Of a DNA stretch of 64,000 nucleotides, positions 42,393-50,770 are shown one piece after another (positions within the stretch are counted from its first letter, which is position 1; each line of letters starts with the position of its first letter). The position numbers and the translations under genes are program-made. The notes under the pieces were generated by a model. That model was not told the origin of the DNA and ran no database searches. It worked only from the letters and a program-made list of their open reading frames with translations. The stretch comes from Paenibacillus ihumii (lineage in GTDB: Bacteria > Bacillota > Bacilli > Paenibacillales > Paenibacillaceae), in assembly GCF_001403875.1 (NCBI RefSeq), contig NZ_LN884299.1, positions 3,162,117-3,226,116 of the forward strand, read 5' to 3'.

Positions 42393-42890
42393 TTAAATCG
42401 GCAGATCATCTTCGTCATCGTGAAGCGGATTAATCCCAGCCATCGGATCGCTTTCCGCTGCCAGAGCATCATCGAGCGTCATTTGGTTTTTATCCTCGAC
42501 ATCAACCGTTCCGTCTGGGTTGATCTTGCCCTTGAGACCTTCGCGATATTTCTTCTGGTGCTCTGCAAAATCTTCGAGCGATTCATCTGACTCAGTAATC
42601 GTCAGAACCACATCTGAGCCGGCCTTTTTGTAAAACTCGAATGATCTTTCCGCTGAAGCATCGCCCTTCACTTCGAAGTCCAACACCGTCTTTTTAGCGT
42701 CTTTGGACGATTTCTTAAATTCGGCCGTCAATGTCTGCTCTACGCCCTCAATACTGAGGACGACCACGGAACGGGTCATTTCGTTTAGCTCTGGCTTATG
42801 TTCGTCCTCACCCTTCACGTAAAACTGAACTGCTTCTTTTTTCGAATCTTTCGTTTGCTTATTAAATCCTGCTTTGATTGTGATGGACAT
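42393..42890 (-). CDS. Phage protein with duplicated domain and SSB-like acidic tail
   Basis: 165 residues. Two similar units of about 48 residues: ITIKAGFNKQTKDSKKEAV... (3-50) and LTAEFKKSSKDAKKTVLDF... (52-100), each with a strand, a KDxKK turn and a VVxLxI strand. The C-terminus is acidic and ends DDEDDLPI, close to the bacterial SSB tip (DDxPF). No canonical SSB gene is in view, so this may be a single-strand-DNA-binding replication protein. That is inference. Start ATG 42890 follows AGAGGGG. Confidence 0.65.
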   Translation of the reverse strand: MSITIKAGFNKQTKDSKKEAVQFYVKGEDEHKPELNEMTRSVVVLSIEGVEQTLTAEFKKSSKDAKKTVLDFEVKGDASAERSFEFYKKAGSDVVLTITESDESLEDFAEHQKKYREGLKGKINPDGTVDVEDKNQMTLDDALAAESDPMAGINPLHDDEDDLPI

Positions 42891-42965
42891 TTTTAATTTC
42901 CCCTCTCGGAATAATATTTGGAATGATTTACGGAATAATTTCATTAAAACTAGACAATATGCTCA

Positions 42966-43127
42966 CTATTTAAGATATTTCCCCCAGCGCCCCTGTTTCG
43001 GAGCTGTAATCTTAAATGGGAACTCATTCTGAGGTTCAGGCGGCTTGTCTGCACCGATCTTCTTGCAATGCTGAGCAATCTGCTCCGGCGTCCAGACTTT
43101 ACGCTCAAGACCCTTGTCCAGCTTCAT
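42966..43127 (-). CDS. Small basic phage protein
   Basis: 53 residues starting MKLDKGLERKVWTPEQIAQHC, basic with several Pro. RBS AAGGTG precedes ATG 43127, which lies inside the end of the next gene upstream. Not recognised. Confidence 0.5.
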   Translation of the reverse strand: MKLDKGLERKVWTPEQIAQHCKKIGADKPPEPQNEFPFKITAPKQGRWGKYLK

Positions 43128-43464
43128 CGGGATCACCTTCCCCTTGCTCAAAGCGCTGAATGATCTCGTCAACGACTTCGCCCACACCTAACTCATATGT
43201 CCATTCTTCTTCAAACCGTCTCTTTACCCATGCCAACGCCGCATGTAGCCGCCCGATCTCCCTATTCTGCCGCTGGAACCTCGCTTCCTCGGCATGGTGC
43301 AGGCACGCCCAATGCGCGGCGCATTCGTTAGCCTGACGCAGCTGCTTTTGAAGAGACTCCTTCTCTTCTAGCAGTTCTAGTATTTTCTTAGCGGCAGTTC
43401 TGGCGAAATCGTCATATGAGTTAAGAGAAATCATTCGCAGATCGTCTCTAGTCGGTTCGCTCAT
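43105..43464 (-). CDS. Coiled-coil phage protein, unknown function
   Basis: 119 residues. A long helical stretch (KKILELLEEKESLQKQLRQ, then RFQRQNREIGRL) suggests a coiled coil. Overlaps the DUF5131 gene stop by four bases. No family recognised. Confidence 0.6.
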   Translation of the reverse strand: MSEPTRDDLRMISLNSYDDFARTAAKKILELLEEKESLQKQLRQANECAAHWACLHHAEEARFQRQNREIGRLHAALAWVKRRFEEEWTYELGVGEVVDEIIQRFEQGEGDPDEAGQGS

Positions 43465-44510
43465 GGCTGGCCCTCCTGGGGAAACTCATCCCAAGTGCGG
43501 CCATCCAGCATTCGGCCAGTGCGCTTCTTGCCATCTCGATCCATATATGCGATTTGACCCTCGTAATCAGTTGGTAAACTCGTATGAAAATGCCCTGCCA
43601 TGCCGCTTTCAGTCACCCAATATTCAGGGTCATATAATCCGGTTGGATTGACCGGACCGAACTCTCCCCACTGTTTGAAGAAGAAGGAGATTCCTGCAGC
43701 CTGGCATTGATCTCGCAGGCTTCTGGCCCAGTTCGGATGCATCGGGCGAGCGCCGCGGCCGCTTTCTCCGCCGGCTATAATCCAGTCAATGATTCCGGCT
43801 CCGTCCGGCCAATCACGAGGACCTTCACCCCAGTCAATCCTGTTCATAAAGACCTCTGGAATAATAACAGGTCCCAGTAGAGGCTCGCAGGAAAGGAATC
43901 GTACCGCTGCCGGCGTCTGCAACAGCAGCGGAGTTCGTTCGTCAGCCGCCTTCTGGTTCTCTACGCTGACGCCGAGCCAGACGTTCGGCAGAGGCCAAGG
44001 GATCTCAACATTGTCAAAATAGCCTTTGATTTCAACGCGCCCGAATTCTCCTATTTGTGGAGGAATCCACTCGCCCCCAAGCAAGTCGATAACCCTCTGA
44101 CCGTCCGGAGCTTCGAATGCCAACGACTCGCATATGTTTTCGCGGCGGCTGGTTATGTACTCCAGCATCCGCTCTGGCCGTTTGGTCAGTACCTGGAAAG
44201 TGTGCTGCGGGCATAATGCCATGACAGCGAAAACCTGATCGATGTAACCGTCCGGGACGTCCGGATGGAAAAGGTCACTCATGCTGTTCACGAATATCCT
44301 GCGGGGCCGCTTCCATCGTAGCGGCTGGTCTAATTTTTCCGGCCGCACTGTTACCTTAAAGCCAGTTTCAAAATAGTGGCCCGGCGTTCCCTCAAATCGC
44401 TCGGTGAACGTCTTGGCGTAGCAGTTCCGGCAGCCTTCGCTGACCTTAGTGCAGCCCGTAACCGGGTTCCATGTAGCATCAGCCCATTCAATTCCTGTTT
44501 TGTCACTCAT
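43461..44510 (-). CDS. Phage Gp37/Gp68 family protein (DUF5131)
   Basis: 349 residues. Opening TGIEWADATWNPVTGCTKVSEGCRNCYA with a Cys cluster (C, six residues, CxxCY) and FVNSMSDLFH, VLTKRPERM, WLGVSVENQ and FFKQWGEFGP motifs mark the DUF5131 family. The Cys pattern and TIM-barrel-like layout recall radical SAM enzymes, but the function is unestablished as far as I know. Common in phage early regions and often near DNA-modification genes, as here. Confidence 0.92.
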   Translation of the reverse strand: MSDKTGIEWADATWNPVTGCTKVSEGCRNCYAKTFTERFEGTPGHYFETGFKVTVRPEKLDQPLRWKRPRRIFVNSMSDLFHPDVPDGYIDQVFAVMALCPQHTFQVLTKRPERMLEYITSRRENICESLAFEAPDGQRVIDLLGGEWIPPQIGEFGRVEIKGYFDNVEIPWPLPNVWLGVSVENQKAADERTPLLLQTPAAVRFLSCEPLLGPVIIPEVFMNRIDWGEGPRDWPDGAGIIDWIIAGGESGRGARPMHPNWARSLRDQCQAAGISFFFKQWGEFGPVNPTGLYDPEYWVTESGMAGHFHTSLPTDYEGQIAYMDRDGKKRTGRMLDGRTWDEFPQEGQP

Positions 44511-44523
44511 AGAGTTATCCCCC

Positions 44524-45087
44524 TCAATAGCCGTTCGCCTGCCGCTCGTGATTCACGGCGTTCTTGGCAACATAGGCAGCTGCGATCTGTTCCCATGTGA
44601 ACTCAAATCCAATCATTCCAACCGCCATAAATACAAACCAAGCGTTTCTGAAATAAAATACTTCGGTTGAATAACCTAGTTTTTCTTTGATGTTCGGTAG
44701 TTCCTCTTTCTCCATATACAATTTCGATAGCCAATAAATAACCTCAAGAATAGCGCCGCCGATACCGCCGTCTAATCCGTTATCTCGCGCTTCTTCGATC
44801 GCTTCCTCATAGAGATAGAGGTGTTCAAGCCACCCTTTTTGAACGGCGATGCTTAGGAAGAAGTGCAGGCAATCTACGTATTCTTCGAGCATCTTTTCCC
44901 GGCGCGGTTCCCTGTCGTTGCTCCAATGCTTAAACCCTCGCCATTCGTTCGCCAGTTCCGCAATCTCAACCTGTAACGCAAGCACTGTATTCGGCAGCAA
45001 ATCCTGTCCTTCCAGCCCCTTCTCCTTGATGATTTTGGCATCGAGCTGCTTTTGCATTTCGTACATTTGTTCAATGGTAAGTGCCAT
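44524..45087 (-). CDS. Dimeric all-alpha dUTPase
   Basis: 187 residues of the MazG-like dUTPase family. Metal-binding ExxE and ExxD motifs are visible in LQVEIAELANEWRGFKHWS and YVDCLHFFLSIA. It hydrolyses dUTP, limiting uracil in phage DNA and supplying dUMP. Related to dUTPases of SPbeta and staphylococcal phages. ATG 45087 lies after GGGATTGAG. Confidence 0.9.
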   Translation of the reverse strand: MALTIEQMYEMQKQLDAKIIKEKGLEGQDLLPNTVLALQVEIAELANEWRGFKHWSNDREPRREKMLEEYVDCLHFFLSIAVQKGWLEHLYLYEEAIEEARDNGLDGGIGGAILEVIYWLSKLYMEKEELPNIKEKLGYSTEVFYFRNAWFVFMAVGMIGFEFTWEQIAAAYVAKNAVNHERQANGY

Positions 45088-45131
45088 TTATCTCAATCCC
45101 TTCTATTTCGCTAAATTTTTCGAACTGTGCA

Positions 45132-45254
45132 TTAGAAAAATCTAATTCCAATCCAGATTCCGAATAACAAAGTCCACAGCGGAAGCCCAAGTAGAACCAG
45201 CATTATCAAAGCTTCAACGTCATATACAAACCTATATTTAAAATAGTTTTTCAC
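45132..45254 (-). CDS. 40-residue single-helix membrane protein
   Basis: Starts GTG 45254 after GGAGGGGGAAAGA, overlapping the end of the Cys-rich gene. Residues 15-38 are hydrophobic (LIMLVLLGLPLWTLLFGIWI), one transmembrane helix, with a basic N-terminus. Unknown role; the RBS and overlap support it as real. Confidence 0.55.
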   Translation of the reverse strand: MKNYFKYRFVYDVEALIMLVLLGLPLWTLLFGIWIGIRFF

Positions 45255-45444
45255 TCTTTCCCCCTCCTGCATTATCCGATGGTTCTCCTGCATTTTCCGA
45301 TGGTTCGTATCCGCTGCAATATTCTGGATCGTCCGCTCGTCCGTACAAAGGCATCCCTGTTTCCAGCCTGTAGTAACAGGCCGTGATCTTTACTCCATTT
45401 GCCACCATCTCCCGGTTGTAATAACAACTCTTGCATTGGGACAT
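45238..45444 (-). CDS. Small Cys-rich phage protein
   Basis: 68 residues with CKSCYY and later single Cys residues (ACYY, YCSGY), likely a metal-binding knuckle. The tail SENAGEPSDNAGG comes from a 21-base tandem duplication. Not recognised beyond that. Confidence 0.6.
   Translation of the reverse strand: MSQCKSCYYNREMVANGVKITACYYRLETGMPLYGRADDPEYCSGYEPSENAGEPSDNAGGGKSEKLF
45265..45306. repeat. Tandem 21-bp duplication in a phage gene
   Basis: Units 45265-45285 and 45286-45306 differ at one base. The repeat keeps frame and adds seven residues to the tail of the Cys-rich protein. Confidence 0.9.
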
Positions 45445-45482
45445 GATCTACTCTCCTCTCGTCACAGTTTGTGTCTACTGCG

Positions 45483-45743
45483 CTAAAACAGCGTCAATTG
45501 CTCCACCCGCTGCGGCGCCCGCGGTATCGCGAAGCGATCCCAATTTGCTGCCGGCCACGCTCCGGCGCCGCTCTCGGTCCGGAAGTAAACCACCTCGGTA
45601 CCACTTGGGATTCTCACCCGCTCAACAAATCTAGCCGGGCCTGGTCCGATCGTATGGATATCATGCGTCCAATCGCCAGGCGGCGAGCTCCTTATGCTGG
45701 CCAGCAGTGACATGCATGCTTCGTGTGTGAGTTGCTGCATCAT
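45483..45743 (-). CDS. Small phage protein ending in a beta-clamp-binding motif
   Basis: 86 residues with no recognised fold, ending VEQLTLF. QLTLF matches the bacterial sliding-clamp-binding pentapeptide QL(S/D)LF. Its start overlaps the stop of the helicase-methyltransferase gene, so the two are coupled. It may tether that enzyme or another factor to the phage clamp encoded at 51898-53022 (inference). Confidence 0.65.
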   Translation of the reverse strand: MMQQLTHEACMSLLASIRSSPPGDWTHDIHTIGPGPARFVERVRIPSGTEVVYFRTESGAGAWPAANWDRFAIPRAPQRVEQLTLF

Positions 45744-48247
45744 GCCAGTTCCTCGAAATCAAAGAGCGTAGGCATATCCACTTCCATCTCGGCAGCCTGC
45801 AGGTAGCCGACTCCGTCCCGGAAATAGTCCGTGTTTAGTTCGATGCCGTAACCACGGCGCCTCATCTTTACCGCCTGCATCGGGACCGTCATCAGGCCGC
45901 CGAAAGGATCGAGCACGAGATCGCCAAGATTGCTATACCGGTGGATGATCCGCTCCACAATATCGAGTTGTAGCGGGCAAACGTGCATCTGCTGGCGGCG
46001 CTGGCTTTGTGTGGTGTTTAGCGTCCGCATCCGATTTATGTCGTCCCATACTTCATCTGTCCAGGATCCCGGGGCTACCACCATGAACGTAGCCGGCAAT
46101 TTCCCGTCCTGGTCCAGCTTTTTCGCCAAGGCGACATGCTCCTCATAGCTGTACACATTGCCCCTCGAGTATTTGCGGTACGCATCCTGCAGCTTGTTGA
46201 CCGGGGTCGCGGCAAGCTCCTCTTTCGTCAGCAGCCGGTCTCCGCTAGAGCGCCAGTAACCGTGGGCATCGATCTGCCATTGCGCCCGGGTGTACTCTTC
46301 TTTTGTCTTGATGACTGGTTCGTCGGCGTAGGCCCGGCTGGTATCGCTCGGGAGCTTACGGAAGAGAAGAATGTACTCCGGGCAGCCGACACCCATCTTC
46401 GTCCCATCCTTGCACTGCTCCGACCAGCCCAGGCGGTAAGTCTGGTTGTTTTCCCGGACGACATCCGTTACAACCGTGATCATCCCGAAGTATTGGAACC
46501 CGTGCCGCCGGTAGTGATCAATGCACATCGCATGAAATGGCTCCATCGTTGGCATTCCGGTACCCGTTGCATTCCCGAAGAGTACCCGATCCTTTACGTG
46601 AATGGCTGCCACGCGGCCAGGCTTCAGAATTCGGAGCAGCTGCGGCGTGAGGTAATCCATCTGTTCAAAGAATCGCTCGGTATCCTCGTTATGACCGAAG
46701 TCGTTGTAACTCGGCGTATATTCGTAATGGTTCGAAAACGGAATGGATGTATGAATCAGATCAATGCTGTTTTCCTCCATTTCCGATGTTTCCAGTACAC
46801 AATCATTGTTCACGGCCGTCCACCGCTCGCCTTGTAATTTCACTCGCTCAACCCCTATCGTGCGGGCTAACTTGTCGATGACCGATGTGCCCGATAATCC
46901 ATATTTTTTGATAATCTCGACCATCTTGCTGACCAGATAATCATGCTGCCGCCATTTCTCCAGCAACGTCTTCATGATCTCGGATTCAGATTCCATATAG
47001 ATAAAATGAATTTCACATCGTTGTTGCTGCTGGAACCTGTGAATCCGGTGAACCGCCTGAATCGTATCGTTAAAGCTGTAGTCGATGCCCGCAAAGATGG
47101 CGATATGACTTTGCTGCAGGTTGGCCCCGGAGCCCAATATTTCCGGTTTTGACAGGAGCACGGTATATTTCCGATCCTTCCAGTCCAGCACACGTTGCTC
47201 CTTTTCCTCATGTGTCAGGCTGCCATACACCGAGGCTACGGTGATTCCCTCTGCCGCCAGCGCCCGCTCGATAGCGTCCTGTTCGTCGTTCAGGTGGCAC
47301 CAGATTACAACTTGCTCCGGAGCGCTCGCTTTGACGATCTCCACAACCCGGGCAACCCGCTGCGGAATACTTTCCCGCTTCTCCCGCGCAGCGTCTTTAA
47401 GCCCGATTGCCGCATCACGCAGCAGCAATAATTGTCCGTCCCGCTCGGCTCCGGCCGAGCTGTGATCAACCGGGAGCTCATGATACTGGATATCCAGCGG
47501 CGGTAGATCATAGCCCGTGTCATCATAGCCCAAGTCGCTCGGCTTGGTGATAAACAGCGCCCAAGTCGATACCCATAGCCAGAACTCATCCTCCTTGTGA
47601 GGATAAATGGTCAGGTTATTGGCCTTAGTCGAATCCCGCTGGAAGAACCGCGTAAGCGCCTGCCCGGTATCCATTACCTCGAGGAAGCCGGCGTAATGAA
47701 TAAGCTCCTTGTATTTGTTCGGGCTCGGCGTCGCTGTGCAAACCAGCTTGAACGGCACGCCCTTGAACTTGTCGAGGAACGTCTGGTATGTCTTGCTCCC
47801 GTATCCTCGCAGCACGCTCGCCTCGTCCAGCACGCAAGCCGTGAAGTAAGTCGGATCAATGTCACCGTCCCGGACCCGTTCATAATTCGTCAGCAGGATA
47901 GAGCCAGTTGCGGCCTCAACCTCCGTCATGTTCCGAACGTACTCCGGCTTTTCCATTCCCAGCAGGTTCACGGCGTCATTCTCAAATTCCAACTTCACAC
48001 CGAGCGGTAAAACGATCAAAGCTTTGCCGCCTTTGTGTTTAACAACTAGCCGACTGAACTCCAGCTCTTGAATTGTCTTCCCCAGGCCGAAGGCTTCGAA
48101 CAAAGCTCGACGGCCTCCGCGTATTGACCAGACTACCGAATCTCGTTGATGCCCCTTTAAAATCGGGTGTATTTCATCCGGGGAGATTATGAAGCCCGTC
48201 TCCCTAGCAATTTCAATTTTCGTTCTAAGGAAGTCGATGTACTCCAA
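45740..48247 (-). CDS. SNF2-type helicase fused to a DNA methyltransferase
   Basis: About 835 residues. Helicase part: FGLGKT (Walker A, near residue 55), VLDEAS (motif II), VCTATPSP (III) and QAVHRIHRFQQ (VI), residues 30-450. Methyltransferase part from about 470: DLIHTSIPFSNHYEY at the place of motif IV and LVLDPFGGLMTVPMQA as motif I, the beta-class order. Motif IV usually reads S/D-PP-Y/F; here SIPF. Such fusions occur in phages, probably modifying DNA to evade restriction. Start TTG 48247 lies 9 bases after AGGAGGG; ATG 48268 overlaps that RBS. Confidence 0.88.
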   Translation of the reverse strand: MEYIDFLRTKIEIARETGFIISPDEIHPILKGHQRDSVVWSIRGGRRALFEAFGLGKTIQELEFSRLVVKHKGGKALIVLPLGVKLEFENDAVNLLGMEKPEYVRNMTEVEAATGSILLTNYERVRDGDIDPTYFTACVLDEASVLRGYGSKTYQTFLDKFKGVPFKLVCTATPSPNKYKELIHYAGFLEVMDTGQALTRFFQRDSTKANNLTIYPHKEDEFWLWVSTWALFITKPSDLGYDDTGYDLPPLDIQYHELPVDHSSAGAERDGQLLLLRDAAIGLKDAAREKRESIPQRVARVVEIVKASAPEQVVIWCHLNDEQDAIERALAAEGITVASVYGSLTHEEKEQRVLDWKDRKYTVLLSKPEILGSGANLQQSHIAIFAGIDYSFNDTIQAVHRIHRFQQQQRCEIHFIYMESESEIMKTLLEKWRQHDYLVSKMVEIIKKYGLSGTSVIDKLARTIGVERVKLQGERWTAVNNDCVLETSEMEENSIDLIHTSIPFSNHYEYTPSYNDFGHNEDTERFFEQMDYLTPQLLRILKPGRVAAIHVKDRVLFGNATGTGMPTMEPFHAMCIDHYRRHGFQYFGMITVVTDVVRENNQTYRLGWSEQCKDGTKMGVGCPEYILLFRKLPSDTSRAYADEPVIKTKEEYTRAQWQIDAHGYWRSSGDRLLTKEELAATPVNKLQDAYRKYSRGNVYSYEEHVALAKKLDQDGKLPATFMVVAPGSWTDEVWDDINRMRTLNTTQSQRRQQMHVCPLQLDIVERIIHRYSNLGDLVLDPFGGLMTVPMQAVKMRRRGYGIELNTDYFRDGVGYLQAAEMEVDMPTLFDFEELA

Positions 48248-48249
48248 TT

Positions 48250-48717
48250 TTAGGACCCTCCTTTCCATTGCAGTAAAATGAGGCCACGCCGGCGGCTCCG
48301 GCCGATATTTCGCCAGCCCGCCGCCTTAAAGCAGTATCCGGGGTTGGAACTGCGAACCTTGGAAGAATCGACATAAGTGATAATTCCATCCGGTGGCAGA
48401 CCTTCCCATTCGGTACATGTTGCGACAACGGCCGCCCGAATCATTTCGCTGCTTAGATACTTATCTGGAGCCTCATTACGGAAAATCGTGCATTCCCACG
48501 CTTGTAATCCGTCGTCGCGGATGCCGTCCCAAGTCACCCACACAGCAGCGCCATCCGCTGTGCGCAGCACTAGGTTTCGTCCTGGTCGTGTAAATTGCGG
48601 CGCTCCTATTGTTTGTCTGGAATAATGTCGGTCGGCCAGCAAGCGGCAGGACTGATCGCCTTTATGTGTGATCAACCAGGGGCCATATTGCGGCATATTG
48701 AGCATGAGTTGATTCAT
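48250..48717 (-). CDS. GNAT-fold-like phage protein (possible Mom-type DNA modification)
   Basis: 155 residues. Core motifs LADRHYSRQTIGAPQFTRPG, AVWVTWDGIRDDG, ECTIFRNE and IITYVDSSKVRSSNPGYCFKAAGWRN fit an acyltransferase (GNAT) layout, with the last segment like the GNAT motif-A/B region. Phage Mu Mom, which modifies adenine, belongs to this superfamily. Its position between two methyltransferase genes supports a DNA-modification role, but the family match is tentative. Overlaps the C5 methyltransferase stop by one base. Confidence 0.6.
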   Translation of the reverse strand: MNQLMLNMPQYGPWLITHKGDQSCRLLADRHYSRQTIGAPQFTRPGRNLVLRTADGAAVWVTWDGIRDDGLQAWECTIFRNEAPDKYLSSEMIRAAVVATCTEWEGLPPDGIITYVDSSKVRSSNPGYCFKAAGWRNIGRSRRRGLILLQWKGGS

Positions 48718-50756
48718 CAGTGCACCAATGCAGGTACTGAATCATCCTCGTAAGGTGCGACCCAAACCGTATCCCATGACATCGTGAATGTGTCCCTGGC
48801 CTCTGCCTGAGCTGCTGCCAACAGGATCACGTTACCCATTGCTTGAGCTGCGTCGCACGGCACGGCATTGCCGATGTATTCCCGAGCCTTGGCATCTGAG
48901 CATCCCTCCAACTGGAACGGGCGGCCGTCTGGAAGATATCTCGGAAAACTCTGGAGCATTGCCAGTTCATACGTGGTCAATGGGCGGTGCCAGGTGCCAT
49001 CCTCAGCAATCAAGATCCATTCCCCTCGATCGGTATCAGTTGGGATTCGTGGATCGGCCACTGCTGATGTCCCGGAATGGATGTCACCTGCTCCCGTGAC
49101 CGTCTTTCCTGTTTCATTCCAGTCTTGCACTCCGTATGATCCTGCCCGCGGTGAGCATTTAAGGCGATGGTCAGCTACCAATGGCGCTCCTGCCTGCACA
49201 TCCGTAACACCTGTGACCGTGGCAGCCGGGTTATCCATGTCCTGCATTCTGTATTTATCCGAATACCTATTTTTCAGGTCCGATAGACGAGGATCGCTGA
49301 TGCTGGCCGGGCTATTCATGATTCGGCTTGCTCCCCGCACTGTTTTTCCTGTCGCGTCCCAATCCTGGACGCCGTAGCTATCTGGCATCAGGTTGGTGTT
49401 GACTCGTGGATCAGCAATAACCTTTCCAGATCCTGCAGAAGTGCTTCCTGTTGTAACAGTAGGAGAGGAGTTCTCCCAATCAGATACCTTATAGGTCCCG
49501 TTGTGGTACTGCTTATCAATTCTTGGATCAGCTATTGCCAAAGCTCCACTGCCAAACCTGGTCCCGGTGACGCACGGCGCTGGCTCATCGGCCCTGACAA
49601 TCCGATATACTCCCGGATGCCGCCCTGCCCTGTCCTTAAGTCGCGGGTCTGAAATCGAGATGGCTCCATTGTTCGGCCCGTGCGCTCCGGTTACCGTCGG
49701 GCCCGGTTGATCATCCCGGCAAACCCGATAAATCGCTCCGTGAGTATCCTTTTTAAAGTTCACCCGTGGATCAGATACTGCTGCAGCTCCGTTACTTCGC
49801 CCTGGCCCGGCCGTTCCTGTCACCGTTCTGCTAGTTTTATCCCAATCCTCGACTGCAAAGGCTCCGCCTCGCGGCTCATGAACGATTTGGTACTGCTCGA
49901 AGGGTACATTTTGAAGGTCGCGCCAGTCACCGCCGGGTGGAATCAGAGCAAGCCGCACCCAAGTTTTCCACTGGAGTTTAGGAAGCCGATGAAGCGGTCC
50001 GCCCGCTTCGGTATCGCCTGGCATTGGTAGCTGTCCGATTACGTCCCCAATACTTCTAAGCTGCTTTTCTTCCGGATAGAAAATGAAATTTGGCACCTGA
50101 TCTTCTTGTCGTGACATTATTAAGAACCTAACTCTATCAGCCCCTAAACCGCCTATCTTTCCGAGGTTGTGATCCGCGCGCATGTTAACTGCGAATCCGT
50201 TCTTTTTCAGCATCTTTTCTATCTGCTGCAGCAGAGCTTTTCCACGAGTCCGAATCCGGGGAACGTTCTCTAGTTGAATGATTGCTGGCAGCCGATCTCC
50301 ATAGAGCCTGCACGCCTCAAGAACAAGCCATATACCTCGAACCGTAAGCTGATTTAGCGCCTGATATTTATCCGTATTGGCCGATTTTTCGGGAAGTAGC
50401 CCAGACAATCCCTTGCATGGTGGAGAAGTGAAGAGGAAGAATGGTACTTGCTGCCCCATAGCAACCCACATATCCCAAGGGGTTACTTCCTTCCAATCGG
50501 GCGGCGGTGCCTCGCCGTGCCATGCGATGTACTGCTCACGGGTGAAGAGATCCATGCAAATAGATGTTTTCTCGCCAGTTATTAAATCGTGGTTGCGGCA
50601 GGCGACCGGGTCGTTATCTACAGAACCAAGAATTTTGAATTTGTATACCTTGCCGCCGTAGTCAACATGGCTTCGCATGAGCCCCTTTGTTTCGCCACCG
50701 ATACCACCGAATAAAATGAATGCTGTCTTATACTGGATATTCTCTAGAACTTGCAA
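48717..50756 (-). CDS. C5 DNA-cytosine methyltransferase with seven internal repeats
   Basis: About 679 residues. LFGGIGGETKG (motif I, SAM), LFTSPPCKGLSG (motif IV, catalytic Cys near 114), QLENVPRI (ENV motif VI), ADRVRFLI (motif VIII), PLTTYELAMLQSFP (motif IX) and REYIGNAVPC (motif X). Between VIII and IX, where the target-recognition domain lies, residues about 289-571 are seven repeats of 39-43 residues. Transfers methyl to cytosine C5. Start TTG 50756 follows GGGGAGGGTG; a start at 50774 would overlap the previous stop. Confidence 0.93.
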   Translation of the reverse strand: MQVLENIQYKTAFILFGGIGGETKGLMRSHVDYGGKVYKFKILGSVDNDPVACRNHDLITGEKTSICMDLFTREQYIAWHGEAPPPDWKEVTPWDMWVAMGQQVPFFLFTSPPCKGLSGLLPEKSANTDKYQALNQLTVRGIWLVLEACRLYGDRLPAIIQLENVPRIRTRGKALLQQIEKMLKKNGFAVNMRADHNLGKIGGLGADRVRFLIMSRQEDQVPNFIFYPEEKQLRSIGDVIGQLPMPGDTEAGGPLHRLPKLQWKTWVRLALIPPGGDWRDLQNVPFEQYQIVHEPRGGAFAVEDWDKTSRTVTGTAGPGRSNGAAAVSDPRVNFKKDTHGAIYRVCRDDQPGPTVTGAHGPNNGAISISDPRLKDRAGRHPGVYRIVRADEPAPCVTGTRFGSGALAIADPRIDKQYHNGTYKVSDWENSSPTVTTGSTSAGSGKVIADPRVNTNLMPDSYGVQDWDATGKTVRGASRIMNSPASISDPRLSDLKNRYSDKYRMQDMDNPAATVTGVTDVQAGAPLVADHRLKCSPRAGSYGVQDWNETGKTVTGAGDIHSGTSAVADPRIPTDTDRGEWILIAEDGTWHRPLTTYELAMLQSFPRYLPDGRPFQLEGCSDAKAREYIGNAVPCDAAQAMGNVILLAAAQAEARDTFTMSWDTVWVAPYEDDSVPALVH
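49044..49892 (-). repeat. Seven tandem repeats in the methyltransferase target-recognition region
   Basis: Each unit has the pattern YxVxDW...TVTG...G...(A/S)DPR(L/V/I). The units vary in sequence but keep Tyr, Trp/Asp, Thr-Val-Thr-Gly and Asp-Pro-Arg. The TVTG block resembles the PxPTIT element that ordinary C5 enzymes have once. Confidence 0.85.
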
Positions 50757-50770
50757 AACACACCCTCCCC

